A stretch of 64,000 bases of DNA from Prevotella sp. UBA2711 (lineage in GTDB: Bacteria; Bacteroidota; Bacteroidia; Bacteroidales; Bacteroidaceae), in the NCBI GenBank assembly GCA_002354095.1, contig DEKX01000038.1, forward strand, positions 86,073 through 150,072, read 5' to 3'. Shown here one piece after another: positions 25,697 through 34,401 of the stretch. The position numbers and the translations under genes are program-made. Position 1 is the first letter of the stretch; every line of letters starts with the position of its first letter. A model generated the notes under the pieces. The model did no database searches. It saw only the letters and a list, made by a program, of their open reading frames with translations, and was not told the origin of the DNA.

Positions 25697-28153
25697 ATGC
25701 AGGAAATATGGCATAAAAGTAGGAGATGGGTGTTATCGGTTCTGCTGCTGATGACGGCTTCGATGGCTGTAGCCGGTGAGTCGGGACGGCTGTTCCGCCA
25801 ATACGACTCGACGGACGGGCTCGCCGATAACGGTGCGCAGGTCATTGTCTGCACGAAGACGGGGCGTATGGTCATCAGTTCGATAGGCCATATCAACTTC
25901 TACAACGGTTCGTCGTTCAACCATATCGACCCGCTGGCAAGGGACGCCATGGAACTGCCCAAATACCTGGGGCACTATCATTTGTATTTCGACAAGCAGC
26001 ACCATCTGTGGGTGAAGGATAAATACCAGGTGACGTGTGTCAACCTGATGACCGAGCAGTTTATTCACGACGTGAAGGGCGAGCTGGCGAAAATGGGATT
26101 CAAGGGCAAAGCCGAGGACCTGTTTGTGGATCACGACGGTTGCGTGCTGATACTCACGGGCAACAAGCTGTATAACTGCAAGACCAAACAGTCGTTACCC
26201 GTGCGCAACGGCAAGAACCTGCTGGACGTGGCGTCGGTGGACGGCAAAATGATGCTGCTCTTCTATGACGACACCAGCGTGGAAGCCTACGACCACGATA
26301 AAGGAATCGTAGTCTATATCAAGACCGCCCTCGAAGAACGGATGGCGAAGCGCTACAACCGGTCGTCGGTGCTCTGCGAGAGTCCGATGGGCTTCTACCG
26401 CATACTGAACGGCGAGACGGAATCCATGCTGATGCACATCGACGCCATGTCGGGGCAGACGAACGTCATCATGCAGCAGCCCTACCACCTGAATAATATG
26501 ACGATGCGCGACAGCATTCTGTATATAGCCGCCGAGAAAGGCTACTGGACGTTTAACGTCAAGACGGGCGAGCAGCAGCACTACCCGACGCTGACACGCA
26601 ACGACTATCAGACTATAGAAACCGACATCAACGATATAGCCTTCGATCTGCAAGGCGGTATGTGGGTAGGCACCGAGAAGCGTGGATTGCTGTATGCGAA
26701 ACCCTATGAGTCGCCCTTCATCATCTATCCGTGGAGCCACCCCAAAGCCAGGCAGTACGGCGATATGCTCAGTAAATATGCACAGGCGCATAAGGACACG
26801 TTGCCGCGGCGCACCAATTGCAGCTTCCGCGACAGTCGAGGCTGGCGGTGGTTGGGAGCATACACGGGGCTGAAAGTCTTTCAGACGAAGAACGCAAGTC
26901 CCATTGCCTATAGCGTGGACCACGGACTGAATAACAATGTGATACACTCCATCGTGGAAGACAATAACCATAACATCTGGGTGGGCACCAGCAGCGGCAT
27001 CTGCGTGCTGCAGATGGAGGGCAACAAGCTGCATAAGATAGTGAGCTTCAGCGAGGAAGACAATATACCCAAGGGAACCTTCGTCAACGGATATGCCATG
27101 AAACTCGCCGACGGCCGCATCATCATGCAGTCGCTCGACTACGTCGTGGAGTTTGATCCGAAGCGGTTCCACACCGTGACGGATAACGACATCAAGCTGT
27201 ATCCGAAACTCATCAGACTGACGGTGAACGGACAGAACGTGCAGCCTGGGATGGAAGTGGACGGAAGGGTGATACTGGACCGTGCCATCACGCGCGTCAA
27301 GGAAATCAACGTCAACTACGACCAGAATACCATCTTACTGCGGTTCAGCGGACTGAACTACTTCCGTCCGGTGCAGACCTACTACAGGGTGCGCGTGAAG
27401 GGATTCAAGGACGAATGGCAGACTTTCTCGCTGAACGACGAGAATAACAGGGTGAACGCACAGGGTATGCTGAACTATCCGATTATCGGTATCAAACCGG
27501 GGCGCTACGAAGTGGAGGTGCAGGCATCGATGTCGCCCGACGAATGGGAGGTGGAGCCCTATGTGTGGACCATTGTGGTGAACGAGCCCTGGTGGCGTAT
27601 GACCATTGTATATGCAACACTGGGACTGCTGTTCCTGGGACTGCTGATAGCCAACTTCGTGTATTATAACCGCAATACCCGACTGAAGCTGCGCCGCAGC
27701 AACATCGAGGGCGGCATCATCCATCGCATCCGTACGTTTGCCGATATCTGTACGAATATGGAGGGTGAGGTGCTGGCTCCTGTCGTCGCGGAACTCGAAA
27801 CCGAGGAAGACGAGCAGGCTGAAGACCGGTTTGCCGATGTCATGATGCGGTTGATACCCGTGGTGAAAGGGCAGAAGCAAGGTGAGCTGTCGATGGTGAA
27901 ACTGGCGGAAGTGGCGCAACTGGATATCCAGCAGTTCCACGACATGATGTCAGTCTATCTGTATAAGTCGCCGCATCTGGTCACGTTGAGGGTGCGCCTG
28001 CAAAGCGTGGCAGAACTGTTGCGCAACAGCGAGAAGAGTATTGACGAGATAGCCGAGGAACTGCGTTTCGACTCGCCTAACTTCATGATAGCCAGTTTCT
28101 ATCATCAGTACCGCATGACGCCGGAAGCCTATCGCACGTCCAATCCCCGATAG
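25697..28153 (+). CDS. Membrane one-component regulator: beta-propeller sensor, Y_Y_Y domain, TM, AraC-type HTH
   Basis: The 818-residue protein starts at the ATG after the TAACTTTG box (MQEIWHKSRRW). A signal-anchor (about 10-28) precedes a large periplasmic region with two-component-regulator propeller repeats (GLADNGAQVIV, DINDIAFDLQGGMWVGTE, VIHSIVEDNNHNIWVGTSSG). A Y_Y_Y-type beta domain (about 540-625) and one membrane span (about 635-657) follow. The cytoplasmic part ends in an AraC-type helix-turn-helix (about 720-815, with SIDEIAEELRFDSPNFMIASFYHQYRMTP split over two helices). There is no histidine kinase or receiver domain, so it resembles a hybrid two-component sensor with its middle removed. 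I infer direct ligand-to-DNA signalling. Its 3' end overlaps the convergent T9SS gene by 25 bases. Confidence 0.85.
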   Translation: MQEIWHKSRRWVLSVLLLMTASMAVAGESGRLFRQYDSTDGLADNGAQVIVCTKTGRMVISSIGHINFYNGSSFNHIDPLARDAMELPKYLGHYHLYFDKQHHLWVKDKYQVTCVNLMTEQFIHDVKGELAKMGFKGKAEDLFVDHDGCVLILTGNKLYNCKTKQSLPVRNGKNLLDVASVDGKMMLLFYDDTSVEAYDHDKGIVVYIKTALEERMAKRYNRSSVLCESPMGFYRILNGETESMLMHIDAMSGQTNVIMQQPYHLNNMTMRDSILYIAAEKGYWTFNVKTGEQQHYPTLTRNDYQTIETDINDIAFDLQGGMWVGTEKRGLLYAKPYESPFIIYPWSHPKARQYGDMLSKYAQAHKDTLPRRTNCSFRDSRGWRWLGAYTGLKVFQTKNASPIAYSVDHGLNNNVIHSIVEDNNHNIWVGTSSGICVLQMEGNKLHKIVSFSEEDNIPKGTFVNGYAMKLADGRIIMQSLDYVVEFDPKRFHTVTDNDIKLYPKLIRLTVNGQNVQPGMEVDGRVILDRAITRVKEINVNYDQNTILLRFSGLNYFRPVQTYYRVRVKGFKDEWQTFSLNDENNRVNAQGMLNYPIIGIKPGRYEVEVQASMSPDEWEVEPYVWTIVVNEPWWRMTIVYATLGLLFLGLLIANFVYYNRNTRLKLRRSNIEGGIIHRIRTFADICTNMEGEVLAPVVAELETEEDEQAEDRFADVMMRLIPVVKGQKQGELSMVKLAEVAQLDIQQFHDMMSVYLYKSPHLVTLRVRLQSVAELLRNSEKSIDEIAEELRFDSPNFMIASFYHQYRMTPEAYRTSNPR

Positions 28154-29340
28154 CCTACCAACCGCCAGGTGCGGTCGCCTATACCTTTATAATATATAAG
28201 AGCCTGATAGCGGTTGCGCGTCTGGAAGAAATTGCCTTCCGTAACAGCCGTACGCCCCTCGCCATCCACGTAATGATAGGAGTAGTAGCCTTGTTTCTGC
28301 ATGATCTGTGCCCGATAGCACGCCTGGGTGCCGTCGTACATCATGCGGTAAGCCGTGCGGTCGGCATTGGTGGTCCACTGTCCCTGAATGAAGATGTCGC
28401 CGCTGTAGGGGGCATCCAGCTGATAGTTCACCCAGACATAATCGCAGGTATAGTCAATCTCCGTGCGGTCGCTATTACGGATATAGAAGGCTCCGCAGGC
28501 TGATTCGTCGGTCAGGTAGTTGCGGCGGACGGCAGAGGCAAAGGGGTAGGCCTGATAGCGCTCTCCGTCCCATGCGATGCGGTCGATACCCATCGTAGGG
28601 TGACTGACATCCAGCACTTCGAACTTATGGTATTCGTTGCCCGCCTCGAAAATGAGCTGTCGCTGGTGTTCCCATTTCAAGCCCTGCTGATAGACGTAAT
28701 TGGGCTGGGGGTTCAGGCGTGCCGTCTGCTCGTCCCAGTTCTGCATCACGACGGTATAGATTTCCTCCTCGGGGCGTACTACCTTCAACTCCTTATATTC
28801 TACCACCATGGAGAGCTGTTGGTGATGGCGGTTCACGTCGATGTCGGTGTTGGTGGTCATGGCGAGACCGATATTCACCACGGGCTCCACCACATAGAAA
28901 TCCACTTCAGCCACGGGTTCATGGCCGGCATCCTCGTCGTAGATGGTGAGGCGGTAGTTGCCACTCATGCGGATGCGGCATTGCTCGTTGGGAATACGGA
29001 AAGCGTAGTGGGTATAGCTGACGGTGGTGTTGAGCGAGTGCTGATAGTCGTCGATAGGGTAGTCGTTGAAGCCTTGCAGCCAGTCGCTCTCGAAAACGTC
29101 GGTTGACGGAGTCCAATCAGCCTCGCAACGCTCCAGATGGCACGTATAGCGGCGTGCATCGTGCGACAGCTCGTCGAAGCCGACGGCGAGCACGTCGCCC
29201 GTTCCCAGTTGCATGACGGGGCGGTCCAGCCAGTTGTCGTTGACCATGGCGGTCAATGTCTTGATGGCAGGCGAAAAGATTTTATTGTCGGCCTTGACCC
29301 ATGTTGCGAAGAACAGTAATAAGAAAAATAAATGTCTCAT
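28129..29340 (-). CDS. Type IX secretion system plug-like protein (DUF5103)
   Basis: The product matches, by its overall blocks, the DUF5103 family, whose founding member plugs the SprA outer-membrane translocon of the type IX secretion system. Blocks include TLTAMVNDNWLDRPVMQLG, LEFDEL-like strands, HYAFRIPNEQCRIRMSGNY and GYYSYHYVDGEGR. I start it at the ATG at 29340 (MRHLFFLLLFFATWVKA), which gives a clean signal peptide and 403 residues; the frame also offers a TTG three codons earlier. The -7 box ends only six bases before this ATG, so the mRNA may be leaderless. It overlaps the convergent regulator gene by 25 bases. Confidence 0.82.
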   Translation of the reverse strand: MRHLFFLLLFFATWVKADNKIFSPAIKTLTAMVNDNWLDRPVMQLGTGDVLAVGFDELSHDARRYTCHLERCEADWTPSTDVFESDWLQGFNDYPIDDYQHSLNTTVSYTHYAFRIPNEQCRIRMSGNYRLTIYDEDAGHEPVAEVDFYVVEPVVNIGLAMTTNTDIDVNRHHQQLSMVVEYKELKVVRPEEEIYTVVMQNWDEQTARLNPQPNYVYQQGLKWEHQRQLIFEAGNEYHKFEVLDVSHPTMGIDRIAWDGERYQAYPFASAVRRNYLTDESACGAFYIRNSDRTEIDYTCDYVWVNYQLDAPYSGDIFIQGQWTTNADRTAYRMMYDGTQACYRAQIMQKQGYYSYHYVDGEGRTAVTEGNFFQTRNRYQALIYYKGIGDRTWRLVGYRGLDVR

Positions 29341-29346
29341 TGCGTG

Positions 29347-29354
29347 CAAAAATA
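29347..29354 (-). promoter_or_regulatory. -7 promoter box (TATTTTTG) of the T9SS plug gene
   Basis: The minus strand reads TATTTTTG, which ends six bases before the ATG at 29340, so transcription would begin at or next to the start codon. Confidence 0.5.
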
Positions 29355-29367
29355 CAAATTAATTTCG

Positions 29368-29375
29368 TAACTTTG
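29368..29375 (+). promoter_or_regulatory. -7 promoter box (TAACTTTG) of the lipoprotein gene
   Basis: TAACTTTG ends eight bases before the ATG at 29384, so the transcript would have little or no leader. It lies head to head with the divergent box at 29347-29354. Confidence 0.55.
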
Positions 29376-29383
29376 CAATCAAT

Positions 29384-30013
29384 ATGAGAAAAAATGTGTT
29401 GATACTCCTGCTGATAGGTATCGGTTTGCTGGTTGTTTCGTGCGGTAACAGGAAGACGGCAGCCGACTATCAGGGCATGATAGACAGTATTCGCAAGGCT
29501 GAAACGGAGCAGCAGTTGCTGGGCTCGCAGGGCGAAAAAGACCCCGTGCTGGCATTCTTCGATTCGCTGACCATGAAGGCTTTGCCGATGAAGTATTCTC
29601 CGGAGTTCGTGGCATATCTGCCGCAAATGAAAAAGGTGCCAGCCGTGTTCAACGGTCGTTTCGACTACGAGAGTAACGTGGAACTGCTGACGGTGAAGCT
29701 GCCGTCGTACGGTAATTTCCACGTGATGCTGATGGCGGAGAAACTCGACTCCGTCTCTACCTCGCTGTATCTCTGCACGATGAACCAGTCGTATGTGCTG
29801 GTGGACCGCCTCTGCATCTACGAGCAGAAAGTGACGGAGAAGGACGGCAAACTGGGACTGCTGCGCCAGGAGTACTACATCACGAGCGACTATGAGATCA
29901 CCCTTGTCTGCATCTACCGCAGCGAGGAAGAGGAATCCGACCAGGAGGAGTGGGCACGTCGCTATAAGATAAACAAAGAAGGTAATTTTGAAGAAGTAAT
30001 CATTGAACTATGA
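29384..30013 (+). CDS. Hypothetical lipoprotein
   Basis: I do not recognise the family. The 209-residue product has a lipoprotein signal peptide with lipobox Cys20 (LLVVSC), so it should be anchored in the inner or outer membrane. The mature part is acidic, with a likely beta-rich middle (NVELLTVKLPSYGNFHVMLMAE) and a C-terminal segment repeating charged residues (SEEEESDQEEWARRYK). It overlaps the DMP19-like gene by four bases (ATGA), so both are probably translated from one mRNA. Confidence 0.75.
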   Translation: MRKNVLILLLIGIGLLVVSCGNRKTAADYQGMIDSIRKAETEQQLLGSQGEKDPVLAFFDSLTMKALPMKYSPEFVAYLPQMKKVPAVFNGRFDYESNVELLTVKLPSYGNFHVMLMAEKLDSVSTSLYLCTMNQSYVLVDRLCIYEQKVTEKDGKLGLLRQEYYITSDYEITLVCIYRSEEEESDQEEWARRYKINKEGNFEEVIIEL

Positions 30014-30516
30014 TAGAAGTAACCGTCAGGGACGCCCAGTTGCGCCAAGCAGCCCAGGAAGGGATGGATGCCTTCGTCAAGACATTCGTTGACGCTATAC
30101 GTGACGCTATTCACGGCGACTTGAATGCCGAGACGATGATGGAGCTGAACGCCAACCAGATTACGCTGCTGGCTTGGGACATGCTGCATGAGGAAGTGAT
30201 GGATGGAGGATTCATCCAGTTGATACACAACGGTTACGGACCGTTCATCTTCAAGAATCCATTTGCCAAGGCTGTCAAGCTGTGGGGGCTGCGCGACCTC
30301 TCGAAACTGATTTACGAGGCGCACACGCTCTACACGCAATACCACACGCAGATAGAGCAGGATTGCACGGAAGATGAGTTCATGGCACTCTTCGAACAGT
30401 TTCCTGCCTTCGACGACATGGACGATGCCTTCGTGGAGAACGAAGAGGAATGGACCGAGCAGATAGCCCGATATGTGGATGAACACATCGAGCAGTTTGC
30501 TCAAATAGAAGAATAA
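30010..30516 (+). CDS. DMP19-like protein (DUF4375)
   Basis: The 168-residue acidic, helical protein contains LAWDMLHEEVMDGGFIQLIHNGYG and FEQFPAFDDMDDAFVE, which I recognise as blocks of the DUF4375/DMP19 family. The neisserial member DMP19 is a DNA-mimic protein that binds a repressor. Many other members are uncharacterised, so the mimic role is only a possibility here. The strong acidity (for example EDEFMALFEQ) is in line with it. The start overlaps the lipoprotein stop and smpB begins two bases after its stop. Confidence 0.75.
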   Translation: MIEVTVRDAQLRQAAQEGMDAFVKTFVDAIRDAIHGDLNAETMMELNANQITLLAWDMLHEEVMDGGFIQLIHNGYGPFIFKNPFAKAVKLWGLRDLSKLIYEAHTLYTQYHTQIEQDCTEDEFMALFEQFPAFDDMDDAFVENEEEWTEQIARYVDEHIEQFAQIEE

Positions 30517-30518
30517 CA

Positions 30519-30998
30519 ATGAATAAGGACGAAGAGAAAATCAGGAAGAAAAGTCCTGTGCAGATACGAAACAAAAAGGCGTCGTTCGAATATTTCTTTA
30601 TCGAGACGCTGACAGCCGGTATTGTGCTGACGGGTACGGAGATTAAGTCTATCCGTCTGGGCAAAGCCAGTCTGGTGGATACCTATTGTTTCATCAACAA
30701 CGGTGAAATATGGGTGAAGGGCATGAGTATATCGCCGTATTTCTATGGTTCGTACAATAACCACGAAATGAAGCGCGACAGGAAACTGCTACTCACGAAG
30801 AAGGAGATACAGAAGCTGCATGCTGCCACCAAACAGACGGGCTACACCATCGTACCGCTGTTGGTGTTTATCGACGAACACGGGCGTGCCAAGATGGACA
30901 TCGCACTCTGTAAGGGTAAAAAGGAGTTTGACAAGCGTCAGACTCTGAAGGAAAAAGAAGACAAGCGCGAGATGGACCGCGCCATGAAACATTATTAA
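30519..30998 (+). CDS. smpB: SsrA-binding protein SmpB
   Basis: SmpB binds tmRNA and brings it to stalled ribosomes in trans-translation. The 159-residue product contains the OB-fold blocks RNKKASFEYFFIETLTAGIVL and GTEIKSIRLGKASLVD, then the C-terminal basic tail KKEFDKRQTLKEKEDKREMDR, which folds in the mRNA channel. An acidic and basic N-terminal extension precedes the fold, as in other Bacteroidetes. The next gene, metH, starts on the base directly after its stop. Confidence 0.96.
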   Translation: MNKDEEKIRKKSPVQIRNKKASFEYFFIETLTAGIVLTGTEIKSIRLGKASLVDTYCFINNGEIWVKGMSISPYFYGSYNNHEMKRDRKLLLTKKEIQKLHAATKQTGYTIVPLLVFIDEHGRAKMDIALCKGKKEFDKRQTLKEKEDKREMDRAMKHY

Positions 30999-33758
30999 AT
31001 GAACAGACTGGAAGACTTAACAAAACAACGCATACTGGTGCTTGACGGCGCGATGGGGACGATGATTCAGAAGTACAACCTTTCTGAATCGGACTTCCGC
31101 GGCGAGCGATTCAAAAACATAGTGGGACAGATGAAGGGCAATAACGATATGCTCTGTCTGACACGTCCCGACGTCATAGCCGACATCCACCGCAAATACC
31201 TGGCGGTGGGTGCCGACATCATCTCTACCAATACATTCAGTTCGCAACGCATATCGCAAGCCGACTACCAGTTGCAGGACGCGGCGCGTGAGATGGCTTA
31301 CGAGGGTGCCCGCATTGCCCGCCAATGCGCCGATGAATTCAGTTCATCGGAAAAACCCCGCTTCGTGGCAGGCAGTATAGGACCAACGAACAAGACGTGC
31401 TCGATGTCGCCCGACGTCAGTAATCCTGCTGCGCGTGACATGACGTACGACGAACTGTTCGAGGCGTATAGCGAACAGACAGACGGACTGATAGCGGGTG
31501 GGGTGGATGCCCTGCTGATAGAAACGATATTCGACACGCTGAATGCCAAGGTGGCTATCGATGCCGCCATGACGGTGATGAAGCAGCGTGGCACGCAGTT
31601 GCCCATCATGCTGAGTGCTACCGTCAGCGACTTGGCAGGGCGCACACTCAGCGGACAGACGCTGGAGGCTTTCCTTGCCAGCATCAGCAGCTACCCCATC
31701 TTCTCGGTGGGTCTGAACTGCTCGTTCGGTGCGACGCAGATGTTGCCCTTCCTGCGCCAATTGGCACGGCGCGCACCTTATTACATCAGTGCCTATCCCA
31801 ATGCAGGACTGCCTAACTCGATGGGGCTCTACGACGAGACACCACAGTCGATGGCACCGCATGTAGGACAGATGATTGACGAGGGACTGGTGAACATCAT
31901 CGGAGGCTGTTGCGGTACGGACGAACGGTTTATTGCGGAATACATGCCCCTGGTGGCAGGTAAGAAGCCCCACCAGCCGGCTGCCAAGCCCCAGACGATG
32001 TGGCTGAGTGGACTGGAACTGCTGGAGGTGACGCCTGAGGTGCATTTCGTCAATGTGGGCGAACGGTGTAATGTGGCTGGTTCGCGCAAGTTCCTGCGAC
32101 TGATTAAGGAAAAGAAATACGACGAGGCGGTGACCATCGCCCGTAAGCAGGTGGCAGACGGAGCACTGGTGATTGACGTGAATATGGACGACGGACTACT
32201 GGATGCCCGAGAGGAGATGACCACCTTCCTCCGTATGATTGCGGCAGAGCCTGATATCGCTTCCGTACCGGTGATGATTGACTCGTCAGACTGGCAGGTA
32301 ATACTGGCAGGACTGAAGTGCGTGCAGGGCAAGAGCATCGTGAATTCCATCTCGCTGAAAGAAGGCGAGGAAGTGTTCATTCAGCATGCACGTGACGTGA
32401 TGCGCTATGGCGCGGCGGTGGTGGTGATGTGCTTCGACGAAGCAGGTCAGGCAACCAGCTACGAGCGTAGGATAGAGATAGCCGAGCGTTCGTATCGTAT
32501 TCTAACCCAGAAGGTTGGAATGAATCCGTTAGATATTATCTTCGACCCTAACGTACTGGCAGTGGCAACTGGTATGGAGGAACACGACAGTTATGCTGCC
32601 GACTTCATCCGGGCTACGGGATGGATACGGAAGAACCTGCCTGGAGCCCACGTAAGCGGCGGTGTGAGCAACCTCTCGTTCTCGTTCCGTGGCAACAATT
32701 ACGTGCGTGAGGCGATGCATGCCGTTTTCCTCTATCATGCTATTCAGCAGGGTATGGACTTCGGTATTGTGAATCCGGCTACGAAGGTACTCTACAGCGA
32801 TATTCCACAGGAGGAGTTGACGACGATAGAGGATGTAATCCTGAACAGGAAAGAGGGTGCCAGCGAACGCTTGATAGCATTAGCCGCCCGCCTTGCCGAG
32901 GAAGCTCAGGATAATCAGAATAATCATAGTTCTCAGAATAATCAGAATGCCAGCTCCGATCGCACAGCGATTGCAGTGGAAGAGCGTCTGCAGCAAGCAC
33001 TGATCAAGGGTGTCGGTGACTATCTGGAACAGGACATACAAGAGGCGCTGCAGCGCTATCCTAAAGCGGTAGATATCATAGAAGGTCCGCTGATGGCTGG
33101 AATGAATGAGGTAGGGCGGCTGTTCGGCAGTGGAAAGATGTTTCTGCCGCAGGTGGTGAAGACGGCGCGTACGATGAAGCAGGCGGTGGAGATTCTGCAG
33201 CCCATCATTGAACAGCAGCAGGAAACCGGAGCTAAATCGGCTGGCAGGGTACTGTTGGCTACCGTGAAAGGTGATGTGCATGATATCGGAAAGAATATCG
33301 TGGCAGTAGTCATGGCTTGCAACGGGTACGAAGTGATAGACATGGGTGTGATGGTTCCTGCCGAACAGATTGTGCGCAAGGCGGTGGAGGTGAAAGCCGA
33401 CATCATCGGGCTCTCAGGACTGATTACTCCGAGCTTGGAGGAAATGGTCAATGTGGCACGTGAAATGCAACGGGCAGGGCTCCAGATACCTATCATGATA
33501 GGCGGAGCCACGACGAGCGAACTGCATGTAGCCCTGAAAATAGCACCTGTCTATGGAGGACCGGTGGTATGGATGAAGGATGCTTCTCAGAATGCCTTGG
33601 CTGCTGCCCGTCTGCTCGACAAAACGGAGGAGCAGGTGATGGAACATGAACTGGATGAGAAATACGAACAGTTGCGTGCTGCCTATCAGCAGGAACAGCA
33701 AAAGCTGCTCACGATAGACGAGGCACGCAGACAGAAGAAGGACTACTTTAGTGAATAA
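30999..33758 (+). CDS. metH: Cobalamin-dependent methionine synthase, without the reactivation domain
   Basis: The enzyme transfers a methyl group from methyltetrahydrofolate to homocysteine through cobalamin. In order, the 919 residues hold a homocysteine-binding domain (about 1-325, with the zinc cysteines in GLNCSFG and GGCCGT), a pterin-binding domain (about 345-620, FVNVGERCNVAGSRKF), a linker rich in Asn and Gln (about 636-655), and the B12 cap and B12-binding domains, with the DVHDIG motif and cobalt-ligand His761. The S-adenosylmethionine-dependent reactivation domain (about 330 residues in E. coli MetH) is absent; it may be a separate gene elsewhere. The gene overlaps the HAD gene by one base (TAATG). 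Confidence 0.93.
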   Translation: MNRLEDLTKQRILVLDGAMGTMIQKYNLSESDFRGERFKNIVGQMKGNNDMLCLTRPDVIADIHRKYLAVGADIISTNTFSSQRISQADYQLQDAAREMAYEGARIARQCADEFSSSEKPRFVAGSIGPTNKTCSMSPDVSNPAARDMTYDELFEAYSEQTDGLIAGGVDALLIETIFDTLNAKVAIDAAMTVMKQRGTQLPIMLSATVSDLAGRTLSGQTLEAFLASISSYPIFSVGLNCSFGATQMLPFLRQLARRAPYYISAYPNAGLPNSMGLYDETPQSMAPHVGQMIDEGLVNIIGGCCGTDERFIAEYMPLVAGKKPHQPAAKPQTMWLSGLELLEVTPEVHFVNVGERCNVAGSRKFLRLIKEKKYDEAVTIARKQVADGALVIDVNMDDGLLDAREEMTTFLRMIAAEPDIASVPVMIDSSDWQVILAGLKCVQGKSIVNSISLKEGEEVFIQHARDVMRYGAAVVVMCFDEAGQATSYERRIEIAERSYRILTQKVGMNPLDIIFDPNVLAVATGMEEHDSYAADFIRATGWIRKNLPGAHVSGGVSNLSFSFRGNNYVREAMHAVFLYHAIQQGMDFGIVNPATKVLYSDIPQEELTTIEDVILNRKEGASERLIALAARLAEEAQDNQNNHSSQNNQNASSDRTAIAVEERLQQALIKGVGDYLEQDIQEALQRYPKAVDIIEGPLMAGMNEVGRLFGSGKMFLPQVVKTARTMKQAVEILQPIIEQQQETGAKSAGRVLLATVKGDVHDIGKNIVAVVMACNGYEVIDMGVMVPAEQIVRKAVEVKADIIGLSGLITPSLEEMVNVAREMQRAGLQIPIMIGGATTSELHVALKIAPVYGGPVVWMKDASQNALAAARLLDKTEEQVMEHELDEKYEQLRAAYQQEQQKLLTIDEARRQKKDYFSE

Positions 33759-34393
33759 TGGAAAAGAATATGATAAAGACAATTGCATTTGATTTAGGAG
33801 GGGTGATTATTACCATTGACCAGGAACAGGCTATCAGCCGGTTCAAGGAGATTGGTGCCCTGGATGTGGAAAAATGGTTGGACCCTTATACACAGACAGG
33901 TATCTTCGGTGACCTGGAACACGGACTCATTACCGCCGAGGACTTCCGCAGGGAATTGAGTAAACTGGTGGGTAAGGAGATGACGGCGGAGCAGTGTGCC
34001 TATGCATGGCAGGGATATGCCAAGGACGTGCCGATGCGTAATCTGGAACTGGTGAAGAAATTGCGTCAGCAAGGCTATCGCGTGGTGTTGCTCTCGAATA
34101 CGAATCCGTATATGATGCAGTGGGCAATGAGTTCGGAATTCGACGGACACGGACATTCACTGGCTGACTATTTCGACCATTGCTACTTGAGTTATCAGCT
34201 GAAACTGATGAAACCCTCGGAGGAGATATTCCGACATGTACTCTCACAAGAACAGACCTTCCCCAACGAGATTCTTTTTGTGGACGACGGACCTCGTAAC
34301 GTAGCTGCTGCCAGCCAGATAGGGTTCCGCACATTCTGTCCTGTAAACGGCACCGATTGGACGGAGGAAATTTATGACTATTTGAAAGACTAA
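33758..34393 (+). CDS. HAD-superfamily phosphatase
   Basis: The 211-residue product is a haloacid dehalogenase-like hydrolase of the IA (YihX-like) group. Motif I is FDLGGVII, motif II LLSNTN, motif III the Lys in LMKPSEE, and motif IV FVDDGPRN. A helical cap (about 15-85) follows motif I. Such enzymes dephosphorylate small sugar or nucleotide phosphates; the substrate cannot be read from sequence. The first ATG overlaps the metH stop; MIKTIAFD at codon 5 is an alternative start. It is eight bases upstream of the GHL10 gene. Confidence 0.85.
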   Translation: MEKNMIKTIAFDLGGVIITIDQEQAISRFKEIGALDVEKWLDPYTQTGIFGDLEHGLITAEDFRRELSKLVGKEMTAEQCAYAWQGYAKDVPMRNLELVKKLRQQGYRVVLLSNTNPYMMQWAMSSEFDGHGHSLADYFDHCYLSYQLKLMKPSEEIFRHVLSQEQTFPNEILFVDDGPRNVAAASQIGFRTFCPVNGTDWTEEIYDYLKD

Positions 34394-34401
34394 AATAAAC
34401 A

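Noticed and set aside
25576..25896. N-terminal extension of the malic enzyme by 107 codons
   Set aside because: It overlaps the divergent regulator gene and both promoters and has no family likeness.
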